Source: Comamonadaceae bacterium
GTDB taxonomy: Bacteria > Pseudomonadota > Gammaproteobacteria > Burkholderiales > Burkholderiaceae_C
Direction of reading: 5' to 3'
DNA: 64,000 nt
Assembly (NCBI GenBank): GCA_947448735.1
Contig: CANFOS010000006.1
Coordinates: 62,001 to 126,000 of the forward strand
Translations under genes and position numbers: made by a program
Shown here: piece after piece, positions 54,292-63,483 of the stretch
How the letters are laid out: every line of letters begins with the position of its first letter
How positions within the stretch are numbered: the first letter of the stretch is position 1
Notes under the pieces: generated by a model
Databases searched by the model: none
What the model saw: the letters and a program-made list of their open reading frames with translations, nothing else
What the model was told of the DNA's origin: nothing

Positions 54292-55731
54292 TCAATTTTC
54301 TTTTTTCTCGTTCTTGTTTTCGACCACCGCAGTTTTACTCACAATCACTGGCCGGCCTTTGAGCTGATTGATCGCTTGCGCCAGCGGGAAGTCTTTGTCG
54401 CTGCCCAGCTCAGGTGGGCGACGCTGTTCAGGTGTCTTTTTATTCTCTTCTTCCAGCCGTTTGAGCGCCAGTTCACGTGCTTTTTCGCGGTTTGCGTCTT
54501 TGACTTCTGCGCCCTGGCCACTGCCCAGGTGTTTTTCAAGGTCAGCCTCGCGGGTGCGCAGGGCGGCAAATGGGCTGCCTTCCAGGGTCTCGTCCACCAT
54601 CACGTCAGGAATGATGCCTTTGGCCTGAATCGACTTGCCGCTTGGCGTGTAGTAGCGGGCGGTCGTGAGTTTGATACCCGTGTCGGGCCCTAATGGCCGC
54701 ACGGTTTGCACCGAGCCTTTGCCGAAAGTCTGGTTGCCCATGATGGTGGCGCGTTTGTGGTCTTGCAGCGCACCCGCCACGATTTCGCTGGCAGAAGCCG
54801 AGCCCTCATTGACCAGCACCACCAAGGGCACCGTTTTCATGGCTGCTGGCAGTTTCTTCAGGGGGTCATTGCCCGCACGGCGCAGATAAAACTCGGGTGC
54901 GGCTTTGTAGGTGAACTTGCTTTCAGCCAACTGCCCGTTGGTCGACACCACCGTCACGTTTTCTGGCAAAAACGCGGCTGAAATAGCCACTGCTGCATCC
55001 AGCAAACCGCCTGGGTCGTTGCGCAAGTCCAGTACCAAGCCTTTGAGGTTGGGCTCCTGCTTGTAAATGGCTTCCATCTTGGTGGCAAAGTCGTCCACCG
55101 TGCGCTCCTGGAACTGGCTCAGGCGAATCCAGGCGTAACCCGGCTCCATGACCTTGCTGCGCACCGACTGGGTACGAATTTCTTCGCGGATGATGGTGAC
55201 CGGGAACGTGCGGCTTTCGTCCTTGCGGAAAATCGTCAGCACAACCTTGCTTTTGGGCTCGCCGCGCATTTTTTTGACGGCGTCATTCAGCGACAGTCCC
55301 TTGACCATCGTGTCATCAATTTTGGTGATCAGGTCGTTCGGTTTGAGGCCCGCCCGGTCGGCAGGCGAGCCTTCAATCGGGGAGACCACTTTGACCAGTC
55401 CGTCTTCCTGGCTGATCTCAATGCCGACCCCCACAAAGCGGCCAGTGGTGCCTTCGCGAAATTCCTTGAAGGATTTCTTGTCAAAGTAGGCAGAGTGGGG
55501 GTCCAGGCTGGCCACCATGCCGGTGATGGCGTCTGAAATGAGCTTTTTCTCATCAACAGGCTCCACATAGTCTGACTTGACCATGCCAAACACATTGGCA
55601 AGCTGCTGAAGCTCTTCAAGAGGCAGTGGTGCCAGCCCGCCGCGCGCGACGGCCTGTAGCTGCACGGTGGTCAGCGCACCGGCCACTACACCAATTGAAA
55701 CCCAGCCTGCAATTTTGAGCTTTTGACCCAT
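54292..55731 (-). CDS. ctpA: S41-family carboxyl-terminal processing protease
   Basis: This is a 479-residue periplasmic protease. An N-terminal signal or anchor is followed by a PDZ domain (about 90-175; VGVGIEISQEDGLVKVVSPI) and a catalytic core with Ser in NEGSASASEIVAGAL and Lys in QTFGKGSVQTVRPLG, the Ser/Lys dyad. A Lys/Glu-rich tail ends the protein. Such enzymes trim periplasmic proteins and regulate peptidoglycan hydrolases. It lies between gpmA and moeB on the minus strand. Confidence 0.96.
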   Translation of the reverse strand: MGQKLKIAGWVSIGVVAGALTTVQLQAVARGGLAPLPLEELQQLANVFGMVKSDYVEPVDEKKLISDAITGMVASLDPHSAYFDKKSFKEFREGTTGRFVGVGIEISQEDGLVKVVSPIEGSPADRAGLKPNDLITKIDDTMVKGLSLNDAVKKMRGEPKSKVVLTIFRKDESRTFPVTIIREEIRTQSVRSKVMEPGYAWIRLSQFQERTVDDFATKMEAIYKQEPNLKGLVLDLRNDPGGLLDAAVAISAAFLPENVTVVSTNGQLAESKFTYKAAPEFYLRRAGNDPLKKLPAAMKTVPLVVLVNEGSASASEIVAGALQDHKRATIMGNQTFGKGSVQTVRPLGPDTGIKLTTARYYTPSGKSIQAKGIIPDVMVDETLEGSPFAALRTREADLEKHLGSGQGAEVKDANREKARELALKRLEEENKKTPEQRRPPELGSDKDFPLAQAINQLKGRPVIVSKTAVVENKNEKKEN

Positions 55732-55871
55732 GAAGACACCTTAAAAAGAACTGTCAGAACAAACGATGAAAGAAATATACACCTAGGACAAAAGCCCTGT
55801 AAACCAGTTCCGTGCTGGGTGCCAGTTTCCCCGTTTTGAGCCTCTCTTTTACCTCTGGTTTACACGGACCC

Positions 55872-56567
55872 TCATCCAGCACCCAAATAAAAGTGCCTGA
55901 TCGGCTTCAAATTTGCATCCAGCTCGTACACCAGCGGTGTTCCATTGGGGATGTTCAGGCTCACAATGTCGGCGTCTGACATGTTGTCCAGATACTTGAC
56001 CAGCGCGCGTATGGAGTTGCCGTGTGCGGCCACCACCACCCGTTTGCCGGCTTTCATGGCCGGGGCGATGGCTTCGTTCCAGAACGGCAGCACCCGCTCC
56101 ACCGTGTCCTTCAGGCATTCTGTCAAAGGCACCTGGCTGGGCTGCAGCTTGGCATAGCGGCGGTCGGCCCGTTCACTGCGTTCGTCGCTGTGGTTCATGG
56201 CCGGCGGCGGCACGTCATAGCTGCGGCGCCAAAGCATGACCTGCTCGTCGCCAAATTTTTTGGCTGTCTCCGCCTTGTTCAAGCCCTGCAAGTCGCCGTA
56301 ATGCCGCTCATTGAGCCGCCAGCTGTTGACCACCGGCAGCCAGGTGCGGTCCATCGCGTCCAGCGTGTGCCACAGGGTATGGGTGGCGCGTTTGAGCACG
56401 CTGGTGTAGGCCACGTCAAAGTCATAACCAGCTTCCTTGAGGAGTTTGCCGGCATTTTTGGCTTGGGCAATACCGGTGTCGGTCAGCGGCACGTCAGCCC
56501 AGCCAGTAAAGCGGTTCTCTAGGTTCCAGGTGGATTCTCCGTGGCGTATCAAGACGAGTTTGGGCAT
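55872..56567 (-). CDS. gpmA: 2,3-bisphosphoglycerate-dependent phosphoglycerate mutase
   Basis: GpmA interconverts 3- and 2-phosphoglycerate in glycolysis. The phospho-His motif [20 protein letters not shown] is at the N-terminus and the second His in [23 protein letters not shown] and [11 protein letters not shown] are typical of the dPGM class. The length of 231 residues is about 17 short of E. coli, the difference being at the C-terminus. It is divergent from a rhodanese gene. Confidence 0.96.
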   Translation of the reverse strand: MPKLVLIRHGESTWNLENRFTGWADVPLTDTGIAQAKNAGKLLKEAGYDFDVAYTSVLKRATHTLWHTLDAMDRTWLPVVNSWRLNERHYGDLQGLNKAETAKKFGDEQVMLWRRSYDVPPPAMNHSDERSERADRRYAKLQPSQVPLTECLKDTVERVLPFWNEAIAPAMKAGKRVVVAAHGNSIRALVKYLDNMSDADIVSLNIPNGTPLVYELDANLKPIRHFYLGAG

Positions 56568-56692
56568 AAATAAGGCGGTTTAAAAAGGCTAAATGGGGCG
56601 GAAGTGCAGAAACTGAATCCCATCATTCTAAAATCATGGGCTTGGCACCCATTGCCCAACACTTTCTTTAAAGTTCTTTCCAAAGGCACAAC

Positions 56693-57109
56693 GTGAAATT
56701 TCTGATCGATAACTGGATGCTGATCTCCATTGCCGTGGCCTCTGGCGGCTTGTTGGTCTGGCCCATGGTGGCCAGCGGCATGAATGCAGGCGCATTGAGC
56801 GCTACGGGTGCGGTGACCCTCATCAACCGGGAAAAGGCGGTGGTCATTGATGTGAGCGAAACCGATGAATTTGCAGCAGGCCATGTGGGCGGGGCGAAAA
56901 ATGTGCCGTTTGCCGAGCTGGAAAATAAGCTGCCGCTGGCGGCAAAAAACAAGGCCTTGCCCTTGATTCTGGTCTGCGCCACCGGTGCGCGGGCCCATCG
57001 CGCTGTGGCTGTGGCCAAAAAGCTGGGTTACGACCAGGCGCAGGCCCTCCATGGCGGCCTGAAGGCCTGGAGAGAAGCCAGCCTGCCGGTTGAGAAAGCG
57101 CAGGCCTGA
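56693..57109 (+). CDS. Rhodanese-like sulfurtransferase, membrane anchored
   Basis: The 138-residue protein has an N-terminal hydrophobic helix (WMLISIAVASGGLLVWPMVA) then a rhodanese domain (INREKAVVIDVSETDEFAAG). The active Cys lies in LILVCATGARAHRA. It may supply sulfur or act in redox homeostasis. The start is GTG 56693. grxC follows after three bases and secB after a further gap; the rhodanese-grxC-secB-gpsA order is one I recall from Betaproteobacteria. Confidence 0.92.
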   Translation: MKFLIDNWMLISIAVASGGLLVWPMVASGMNAGALSATGAVTLINREKAVVIDVSETDEFAAGHVGGAKNVPFAELENKLPLAAKNKALPLILVCATGARAHRAVAVAKKLGYDQAQALHGGLKAWREASLPVEKAQA

Positions 57110-57112
57110 ACC

Positions 57113-57370
57113 ATGAACGCCGTCAAAATCTACACCACAGGCACTTGCCCCTATTGCATCGCGGCCAAGCAGCTGCTTGCCAAACGGGGCGTGACGGCGC
57201 TGAACGAAATCCGGGTCGACCTGACCCCGGGTGAGCGCGAAAAAATGATGCAAATCACCAACCGCCGCACCGTGCCGCAAATTTTCATTGGCGATACCCA
57301 TGTGGGCGGCTGCGACGACCTGGTGGCGCTGGACAACAGGGGTGGCCTGTTGCCCCTGCTCAATGCTTAG
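57113..57370 (+). CDS. grxC: Glutaredoxin 3
   Basis: The dithiol active site is CPYC at residues 12-15 in an 85-residue protein with the usual TVPQIFIGDTHVGGCDDLVA. It reduces protein disulfides and glutathione mixed disulfides in the cytoplasm. It is three bases downstream of the rhodanese gene, so co-translation is likely. Confidence 0.96.
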   Translation: MNAVKIYTTGTCPYCIAAKQLLAKRGVTALNEIRVDLTPGEREKMMQITNRRTVPQIFIGDTHVGGCDDLVALDNRGGLLPLLNA

Positions 57371-57444
57371 CGAGAACGCCGCTTTCTTGTCTGGCGTTCA
57401 TCGCATAATCCCCCCATCTTTTCATTGCAACCTGAAAGCTATTC

Positions 57445-57921
57445 ATGGCCGAAGCCAATCTTGACCCGGTGTTTCAAATTCAGCGCGTTTACCTCAAGGA
57501 TCTGTCGCTGGAGCAACCCAATTCTCCAGAAATTTTGCTCAACCAGGAGCAGCCTGGCGTCGATATCCAGCTCGGTGTGGAGGCCGCACCGGTTGCTGAC
57601 GGCCTGTTTGAAGTCACGGTGACTGCCACCATTCACGCCAAGATTGCAGACAAAACCGTGTTTTTGGTGGAAGCCAAGCAGGCCGGCATTTTTGAATTGC
57701 GCAACATGCCGCAAGAACAACTCGGTGCCGTTCTGGGCATTGCCTGCCCGCAAATTGTGTACCCCTACCTGCGCGGCAACGTGGCCGATGTGGTTCAGCG
57801 TGGCGGCTTTCCCCCCGTGCACCTGGCTGAAATCAACTTTCAGGCCATGTACGAGCAGCAGCAGGCCCAGGCCGCTGAGGCTGCCGCTGCAATGCCCGCT
57901 GCGCCACAAATCATTGTCTGA
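57445..57921 (+). CDS. secB: Protein-export chaperone SecB
   Basis: SecB is the tetrameric cytoplasmic chaperone that hands unfolded preproteins to SecA. The [19 protein letters not shown] start and [20 protein letters not shown] end are diagnostic; the length is 158 residues with an Ala/Gln-rich tail. The SecA C-terminal zinc tail that binds SecB is visible at the start of this window. Confidence 0.98.
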   Translation: MAEANLDPVFQIQRVYLKDLSLEQPNSPEILLNQEQPGVDIQLGVEAAPVADGLFEVTVTATIHAKIADKTVFLVEAKQAGIFELRNMPQEQLGAVLGIACPQIVYPYLRGNVADVVQRGGFPPVHLAEINFQAMYEQQQAQAAEAAAAMPAAPQIIV

Positions 57922-57943
57922 GGGGTCTCATGGTCGTTAGATC

Positions 57944-58957
57944 ATGAAAATTGCTGTTTTGGGTGCCGGTGCCTGGGGCACAGCGCTGGCCGTCAATGCT
58001 GCATCCCGCCACCAGGTGACCTTGTGGGCGCGTGATGCGTCGCATAGCAAAGCGCTGGCCGACCAGCGGGTCAACGCCCGTTATCTGCCCGACATGGCAT
58101 TGCCTGACAACCTGCGCTTGGCCGGGGGTGCCGCACTTTTACAGGACACCGTCCGGGGTCAGGACCTGATCATCATCGCTACGCCGATGTCCGGTTTGCG
58201 CGGCATGCTGTTGGCCTTGGGTGGCACGTCTGCCCCTGTTGCCTGGCTCTGCAAGGGCTTTGAAACCCCTCAAAAAACCGATAGCCAACCATCATTTGGC
58301 CTTCTAGCCCACGAAATACATAGGCGAATAGCTCCTGATTTAATAGCGGGCGTGTTGAGTGGCCCGAGCTTCGCACAAGAAGTTGCGCGCGGCCAGCCGA
58401 CGGCACTGGTCGCCGCCAGCAAGCAGGCCGCCGTGCGCGACGCACTGGTGGCCGCCTTTCACAGCCCCACGCTGCGGGTTTATGCCAACGACGACATCGT
58501 CGGCGTTGAAGTTGGCGGCGCCGTCAAAAACGTGCTGGCGATCGCGACGGGTTTGTGCGACGGTCTTCACCTGGGCCTGAACGCCCGAGCCGCGCTGATC
58601 ACCCGTGGACTGGCTGAAATGACGCGCTTAGGCGTTGCGCTGGGTGCCAGGGCGGAGACATTGACTGGCCTGTCGGGCTTGGGCGACTTGGTGCTGACGG
58701 CCACAGGTGACCTGAGCCGCAATCGCAAGGTTGGCTTGGCACTGGCCCAAGGCAAAACACTGCCAGAAGCCGTTGCCGCCCTCGGTCATGTGGCCGAAGG
58801 CGTGTACTGCGCCCGCACCGTGGTGCAGCGCGCAGACAGTCTGGGCATTGAGATGCCGATATCACAAGGCGTGGTGGCCTTGCTCGATGGGCAGATCACC
58901 CCGGACCAGGCGGTCGCTGCACTGATGGGGCGCGGACCCAAAGGCGAAGCCCTGTAG
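57944..58957 (+). CDS. gpsA: Glycerol-3-phosphate dehydrogenase GpsA with a repeat-derived internal segment
   Basis: GpsA makes glycerol-3-phosphate for phospholipids using NAD(P)H. The dinucleotide site is [12 protein letters not shown]. The conserved blocks [21 protein letters not shown] and [15 protein letters not shown] (catalytic Lys) are intact. Between WLCKGFE and GVLSGPSFA, residues about 109-135 ([20 protein letters not shown] and the following IAPDLIA) are encoded by a family A repeat. The segment is about seven residues longer than the E. coli equivalent as I recall it. It is a variable surface region, so the enzyme is probably functional. The length is 337 residues. Confidence 0.96.
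   Translation: MKIAVLGAGAWGTALAVNAASRHQVTLWARDASHSKALADQRVNARYLPDMALPDNLRLAGGAALLQDTVRGQDLIIIATPMSGLRGMLLALGGTSAPVAWLCKGFETPQKTDSQPSFGLLAHEIHRRIAPDLIAGVLSGPSFAQEVARGQPTALVAASKQAAVRDALVAAFHSPTLRVYANDDIVGVEVGGAVKNVLAIATGLCDGLHLGLNARAALITRGLAEMTRLGVALGARAETLTGLSGLGDLVLTATGDLSRNRKVGLALAQGKTLPEAVAALGHVAEGVYCARTVVQRADSLGIEMPISQGVVALLDGQITPDQAVAALMGRGPKGEAL
58268..58347 (-). repeat. Family A dispersed repeat, copy 7 (inside gpsA)
   Basis: The plus strand reads catttggccttctagcccac, then gaaatacataggcgaatagc, then tcctgatttaatagc. It is in the same strand and frame as in the 24873 and nuclease genes. The start near 58268 is approximate. Confidence 0.8.
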
Positions 58958-58966
58958 GCCCGCTTT

Positions 58967-59815
58967 TCAAATTTCCAGGTTGTCAATCAGCCTGGTGTTG
59001 CCCAGCTTGGCCGCACCCAACACCACCAGTGGCTGCGCGGCCAAGTCGCCCCAAGGCGGCATCAGGTCGGCGCGGCGACGTACCGTCAGATAGTCGGGCT
59101 TCCAGCCGCGTCGCGCCAAGGATTGCATGGCCTGCGCCTCCAGGAGCGGCAGGTCCTGCGGGGTGGCCTTTTTGGCGGCAGCACCCAGGGCCTGCAGGGC
59201 TTTTGACAGCTCAACCGCTTCCAGCCGCTCTGCTTCCTTGAGGTAACTGTTGCGTGACGACAGTGCCAGGCCATCGCTGGCGCGCTGGGTTTCGCCTGCC
59301 AGAATGTCAATCGGCAATGCAAACTGCTGAACCATGCGGCGCACCACCATGACCTGCTGGTAGTCCTTTTTGCCAAAGGCCGCCACGCCGCCGGGCATGC
59401 CGGCATACACGCATGAAAACAGCTTCAGCACGACGGTGCTCACGCCGATGAAAAAACCGGGCCTGAAGTGGCCTTCCAGAATGTCGCTCAGGTCGGTGGC
59501 GGGGTGGACTTTGTAGGTCTGTGGCTCGGGGTAGAGCTCTTTTTCACGCGGGGCAAACAGCACGTTGCAGCCTGCGGCCTCCAGCCGCTGCGCGTCGGCA
59601 TCGAGCGTGCGAGGGTAGCTGTCAAAGTCTTCGTGCGGTGCAAACTGCAGGCGGTTCACGAAGATGCTGGACACCGTGACATCGCCCAGCGGCTTGGCCT
59701 CTTTGACGAGGGCGATGTGTCCGTCGTGCAGGTTTCCCATGGTCGGTACAAAGGCGGGGCGTTTGAAGCCTGAGAGTTTGTCGCGCAGCTCGGCGATGGT
59801 GTGAACGATGTGCAT
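58967..59815 (-). CDS. panC: Pantothenate synthetase
   Basis: PanC joins pantoate and beta-alanine with ATP to give pantothenate. The nucleotidyl-transferase signature is [15 protein letters not shown] with [20 protein letters not shown] and [14 protein letters not shown]. The length is 282 residues from ATG 59815, which has GAGGAAA upstream; an in-frame TTG 15 bases earlier is less likely. It lies 31 bases after panB. Confidence 0.97.
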   Translation of the reverse strand: MHIVHTIAELRDKLSGFKRPAFVPTMGNLHDGHIALVKEAKPLGDVTVSSIFVNRLQFAPHEDFDSYPRTLDADAQRLEAAGCNVLFAPREKELYPEPQTYKVHPATDLSDILEGHFRPGFFIGVSTVVLKLFSCVYAGMPGGVAAFGKKDYQQVMVVRRMVQQFALPIDILAGETQRASDGLALSSRNSYLKEAERLEAVELSKALQALGAAAKKATPQDLPLLEAQAMQSLARRGWKPDYLTVRRRADLMPPWGDLAAQPLVVLGAAKLGNTRLIDNLEI

Positions 59816-59846
59816 GTGTTGTTTCCTCAATCAACTTTATTTTTAA

Positions 59847-60734
59847 TCACCAGGCATGCAGGCTGTTGACTGGAAAGCTGCCATTTTTGACCGCTGCAAC
59901 ATACGCCTGCATCGCCCCGCGCACGCTGCCCGCGTCCGCCATGAAGTTGTGGACAAACTTCGGCATCTTGCCCAGGTTCATGCCCAGCATGTCGTGCAGC
60001 ACCAGCACCTGGCCGGCGCAGCCCTTGCCTGCGCCTATGCCGATGGTCGGGCAGTTGGTGAGCGTGGCAGTCAGCGCCGTGGCCAGCACTTCGGGCACCA
60101 TTTCAAGCACCAGCATGGCTGCGCCTGCGTCTTGCAGGGCGCTGGCTTCACGTTTGAGTTTGGCCGCGGCATCGTCGGTTTTGCCCTGCACGCGGTAGCC
60201 ACCCAGCGCGTGAACGGTTTGCGGTGTCAGTCCCAGATGTGCGCACACCGGTATGCCGCGTTCAACCAGAAAATGCACCACCTCGGTGGTCCAGCCACCG
60301 CCTTCGAGTTTGACCATGTGCGCGCCGGCCTGCATCAAGGCCGTCGCGCTGCGCATCGCCTGCTCTTTGGATTCGTGATACGAGCCAAATGGCAGGTCGC
60401 CAATCAGCCAGGCCGTGGCCTGTGAGCGGCGCAGGCCATTGGCCACGCATTCGGTGTGGTGACGCATGGTGTCCAGCGTCACGCCAACCGTGCTGGTCAG
60501 CCCCTGGCAGACCATGCCAAGAGAGTCGCCCACCAAAATGCATTCCACACCTGCGGCATCAGCCACCGCAGCAAAGGTCGCGTCGTAGGCGGTGAGCATG
60601 GTGATTTTTTCGCCCGATGCATGCATTTCGCGCAGGCGCGGCAGGCTGATGGGCTTGCGCGATGACGGGGTCGATGTGGGGCTGAGCGTGCCGTAGGGAC
60701 TGGCGGGTGTGAGTGTGGGGGTGGGTGTTGTCAT
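59847..60734 (-). CDS. panB: 3-methyl-2-oxobutanoate hydroxymethyltransferase
   Basis: PanB makes ketopantoate from 2-oxoisovalerate and methylene-tetrahydrofolate. The core shows [33 protein letters not shown] and [20 protein letters not shown]; metal-binding Asp residues are in VGDSLGM. The length of 295 residues includes an atypical Thr/Pro/Ser-rich N-terminal extension of about 25 residues, so a later start is possible. It is upstream of panC. Confidence 0.96.
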   Translation of the reverse strand: MTTPTPTLTPASPYGTLSPTSTPSSRKPISLPRLREMHASGEKITMLTAYDATFAAVADAAGVECILVGDSLGMVCQGLTSTVGVTLDTMRHHTECVANGLRRSQATAWLIGDLPFGSYHESKEQAMRSATALMQAGAHMVKLEGGGWTTEVVHFLVERGIPVCAHLGLTPQTVHALGGYRVQGKTDDAAAKLKREASALQDAGAAMLVLEMVPEVLATALTATLTNCPTIGIGAGKGCAGQVLVLHDMLGMNLGKMPKFVHNFMADAGSVRGAMQAYVAAVKNGSFPVNSLHAW

Positions 60735-60790
60735 GGGGCGACTCCAGAAAGTGTGGAGAGTCTAACCAGCTCTGCGAAGCGAAAAATCCA

Positions 60791-61642
60791 TCAGGTCGGT
60801 GTGTAAGCCAGGCGCACATAAATCGGCGCATACGCTTCGGCCTGGGTGACTTCCAGCAAGCCTTCTTTTGACAGCTCGAGCAGTGCAATAAACGTGACCA
60901 CCAGCACAGGCATGCCGCGCGATGCTTCAAACAGGTCTTCAAACTCCAGAAACTTGCGGCCCTGCAGTTTGCGCAGCACGATGCTCATGTGCTCCCGTAC
61001 CGACAGTTCTTCACGGCTGATGACATGGTGCTGCACCAGCCGCGCGCGTTTGACGATGTCGCGCCAGGCATCTTGCAAATCGACCACATGCACGTCAGGA
61101 AAGCGTGGCTGCAGCGACTGCTCCACATACACCTGAGCGCGCAAAAAATCGCGGCCAAACTGGGGCATGGCATTTAGCGTGTGGGCAGCCAGCTTGATTT
61201 GTTCGTACTCCAGCAGGCGGCGCACCAGCTCGGCTCTGGGGTCTTCTGCTTCCTGGCCTTCTGCCACCTTTTTTGGCGGCAGCAGCATGCGCGATTTGAT
61301 CTCAATCAGCATCGCGGCCATCAGCAGGTACTCAGCCGCCAGCTCGAGGTTGGTGGCACGAATCTCGTCAACGTAGACCAAATATTGGCGCGTGACGGCG
61401 GCCATCGGAATGTCCAGAATATTGAAATTCTGTTTGCGGATCAAGTACAGCAGCAGGTCGAGCGGGCCTTCAAACGCCTCCAGAAACACCTGCAGCGCAT
61501 CTGGCGGAATGTACAGGTCGTGCGGCATCGCAAACAGCGGCTCACCGTACAGGCGAGCCAGCGCCACCTGGTCGATCACAGCCGGCATGTCCGGGCTGGG
61601 CCCTGCGGAGAATTCGCCGATCAAGGTGAGGTCAGTCGTCAC
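60791..61642 (-). CDS. scpA: Segregation and condensation protein A
   Basis: ScpA is the kleisin subunit that joins SMC heads in chromosome condensation. FLEAFEGPLDLLLYLIRKQN, NILDIPMAAVTRQYLVYVDE and LAAEYLLMAAMLIEIKSRML are its conserved N-terminal helices. The C-terminal winged helix (about 220-283) is present. The start is GTG 61642; a family A repeat lies directly upstream and takes the place of an ordinary leader, so no clear ribosome binding site is visible. scpB is not in the window. Confidence 0.94.
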   Translation of the reverse strand: MTTDLTLIGEFSAGPSPDMPAVIDQVALARLYGEPLFAMPHDLYIPPDALQVFLEAFEGPLDLLLYLIRKQNFNILDIPMAAVTRQYLVYVDEIRATNLELAAEYLLMAAMLIEIKSRMLLPPKKVAEGQEAEDPRAELVRRLLEYEQIKLAAHTLNAMPQFGRDFLRAQVYVEQSLQPRFPDVHVVDLQDAWRDIVKRARLVQHHVISREELSVREHMSIVLRKLQGRKFLEFEDLFEASRGMPVLVVTFIALLELSKEGLLEVTQAEAYAPIYVRLAYTPT

Positions 61643-61650
61643 AACGAGTT

Positions 61651-61730
61651 GCTATTAAATAAGGAGCTGTTCGCAAAGCTGTTTATTGGCTTAGGGGCTG
61701 TTTGACACCTAAAAAGGCTCAAAACCGCTG
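61651..61730 (+). repeat. Family A dispersed repeat, copy 8 (scpA leader)
   Basis: It reads GCTATTAAATAAGGAGCTGT, then tgtttattggcttaggggct, then gtttgacacctaaaaaggct, then caaaac. It lies between DUF3460 and scpA (minus strand), so it becomes part of the scpA leader if the two are co-transcribed. It has a TAA in the frame that is open in the coding copies. Confidence 0.8.
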
Positions 61731-61738
61731 CGTAACGC

Positions 61739-61966
61739 CTATTTGGCGTTGGGATGCTTGCCAGTGCCGTAGACATACGGCTGCTGGGCCACCCGGGCGT
61801 CCAGAAAGTCAGCCTGGTCAGCGCGGTTGAGTTTTTTGTCCCACAACAGGGCTCGGCCGGCGCGCTGTTGGGCTTCAAGTGTCGGGTTGTTCAGCTTCAG
61901 CTGTTCAATGAACTGGGTGGCGTCAGACGTGTAGTCTGCGCGGCGGAAGATGGACAAAAGATTCAT
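61739..61966 (-). CDS. DUF3460 small protein
   Basis: This is a 75-residue protein with RADYTSDATQFIEQLKLNNP then EAQQRAGRALLWDKKLN, which I recognise as DUF3460, a family restricted to Burkholderiales and relatives. No function is known. ATG 61966 was chosen over the longer open frame. It is upstream of scpA on the same strand. Confidence 0.85.
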   Translation of the reverse strand: MNLLSIFRRADYTSDATQFIEQLKLNNPTLEAQQRAGRALLWDKKLNRADQADFLDARVAQQPYVYGTGKHPNAK

Positions 61967-62028
61967 GGGCTGCTTTGCTTTAAACGTGTAGTGACCTGAT
62001 TTTACCGGGCAACAGCCACGACGCTTGA

Positions 62029-62781
62029 TCAGCTCGAATGCGGCAGCCGCGCCAGCACGTCGCGCAGGACCGGGCGCCACACCAGCAGCAGCAAGGTCAG
62101 CGCCAGCGGCAGCGTGGTCACATAGCCTAAAAACTTGAAACCCAAAGCGCCGCAGACTGCGCCCGTAAAAAAACTGCAGACCAGCAGCAAGTGCAGACGC
62201 AGCTTTTGCCGGTTGGCGCGCACCGGCTCGGCGGGGCTGGCTTGGGTGCGGTTGATGTACAGCAGCTTGCCCAGCTCTATGCCCAGGTCGGTCACCAGCC
62301 CGGTCACGTGGGTGGTGCGAATTTCAGCTTTGGATATTTTGGTGATGACCGCGTTTTGCAAGCCCATGATGAAGCAAAGCAGCAACACCGTCAGCGGCAC
62401 GAAAAAATGTGACCACAGGCTGATGGCGGCGCCAAACATGCCAAAAATCAGCAGCAGGGCGGACTCCAGCAGCAGCGGCAAGCCGTAAGCGCTGGCCAGC
62501 CTTTCGCGCAGCCCCCAATTGACCAGCCAGGCGGTCGTCATGGCACCCAGCAAAAAAGCCGCCAAGGCACCCAAACTGGCGGCTGCCAGTGCAAGATTGC
62601 CCAGCACCAGGTGATCAGCCAAGGCTGACACCACCCCCGTCATGTGCGAGGTGTAAGTGCCGACCGCTAAAAAACCGCCCGCGTTGGTGGCCCCCGCCAC
62701 AAAAGCCAGCACCGCACCCAATCGTGCGTTGGTTTGCAGCGTGCGGTTGTCAATGTCGGTCCAGCCGTGAAAGGGGTGCAT
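62029..62781 (-). CDS. DUF1275 (YoaK-like) membrane protein
   Basis: This is a 250-residue protein with about six membrane helices. The start (LGAVLAFVAGATNAGGFLAV then TSHMTGVVSALA) and a mid-region FIMGLQNAVITKISKAEIRT followed by THVTGLVTDLG are the hallmarks of DUF1275/YoaK. The function is unknown; a transport role has been suggested by topology only. It is a single gene on the minus strand. Confidence 0.92.
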   Translation of the reverse strand: MHPFHGWTDIDNRTLQTNARLGAVLAFVAGATNAGGFLAVGTYTSHMTGVVSALADHLVLGNLALAAASLGALAAFLLGAMTTAWLVNWGLRERLASAYGLPLLLESALLLIFGMFGAAISLWSHFFVPLTVLLLCFIMGLQNAVITKISKAEIRTTHVTGLVTDLGIELGKLLYINRTQASPAEPVRANRQKLRLHLLLVCSFFTGAVCGALGFKFLGYVTTLPLALTLLLLVWRPVLRDVLARLPHSS

Positions 62782-62800
62782 GGGGCTGGTCCGGCTGGGC

Positions 62801-63175
62801 TTATTCTTTTGCGTGGTAGCTCACGCCCGGCAAATCTTTGTAATCAGCATCTTGCGTCCAAAAGGTGGCTTTGAATTCTCTGGCGATGCTGTACATCACC
62901 GCGTCGGCCATGGCCAAGCGGTGTTTTTGAGCGATGTCCGAGGCTGCTATGGCTCTTTGTGCGCTTAGCTCAACGATCGTCCCACGCCGCATGAGCTCAA
63001 GACACTCGTCGCGATGTGCCGCGTCAGCGTGACGGCTTAAAAAACGATGGACTTCAAAAAAAGACAGGGCTGGCACGATGAGCAGCGCCGTCTTTTCAAT
63101 CGCCGGTGCGAAGCTGTCGGCGCTGGGGGTGTCGATGAAATATTCAATCCACCCGGAAGAGTCAACGACGTTCAT
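62801..63175 (-). CDS. vapC: VapC-type PIN-domain toxin
   Basis: The 124-residue PIN nuclease has the first acidic residue in VVDSSGWIEYF, a Glu in ALSFFEVHRFL, and Asp residues in AMADAVMYSIA and WTQDADYKDL, forming the Mg site. VapC toxins cut tRNA or rRNA. The ATG overlaps the vapB stop (TGATG), so the toxin is translated after the antitoxin, as expected. A TTG three bases earlier is possible. Confidence 0.9.
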   Translation of the reverse strand: MNVVDSSGWIEYFIDTPSADSFAPAIEKTALLIVPALSFFEVHRFLSRHADAAHRDECLELMRRGTIVELSAQRAIAASDIAQKHRLAMADAVMYSIAREFKATFWTQDADYKDLPGVSYHAKE

Positions 63176-63405
63176 CAAAACCGATCGGGCTCTTTGGGCA
63201 TGTCGGTGTTGATGTTGCCCAAGTGGCGCAGAAAGCCTCGGTAGGCGCTGACGGGCAACTCAGGTTTGAGCGTCGCCTCCTTATCGCCACAGAAAAACTT
63301 GACTTTTGAGCCTTCAACCAAACCCAGGCGGGCGCGCATGGCGGCTGGCAGGGTAATTTGCCCTTTGCTGCTGACGGTGGCGTCTAATTCGAGAATGTCT
63401 GACAT
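63175..63405 (-). CDS. vapB: VapB-type antitoxin with AbrB/SpoVT DNA-binding fold
   Basis: The 76-residue protein begins with a swapped-hairpin AbrB domain (DATVSSKGQITLPAAMRARL then GLVEGSKVKFFCGD), and the C-terminal 25 residues would wrap the toxin. AGGAG precedes the ATG. Its own promoter has paired inverted sites (see the operator entry), consistent with autoregulation. Confidence 0.92.
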   Translation of the reverse strand: MSDILELDATVSSKGQITLPAAMRARLGLVEGSKVKFFCGDKEATLKPELPVSAYRGFLRHLGNINTDMPKEPDRF

Positions 63406-63429
63406 ACAAGACTCCTGTTGCTGGAGGAG

Positions 63430-63470
63430 GTAAGTATGAACTCAAAGTAAGGAGTTGTCAAAATACTTAC
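63430..63470 (-). promoter_or_regulatory. vapBC promoter with paired operator
   Basis: On the minus strand TTGACA (63456-63461) and CATACT (63433-63438) are 17 bases apart. GTAAGTAT (63430-63437) covers the -10 and its exact complement ATACTTAC (63463-63470) lies just before the -35. VapB dimers bound at both arms would block the polymerase. Confidence 0.65.
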
Positions 63471-63483
63471 TTTTTTCGAATTA

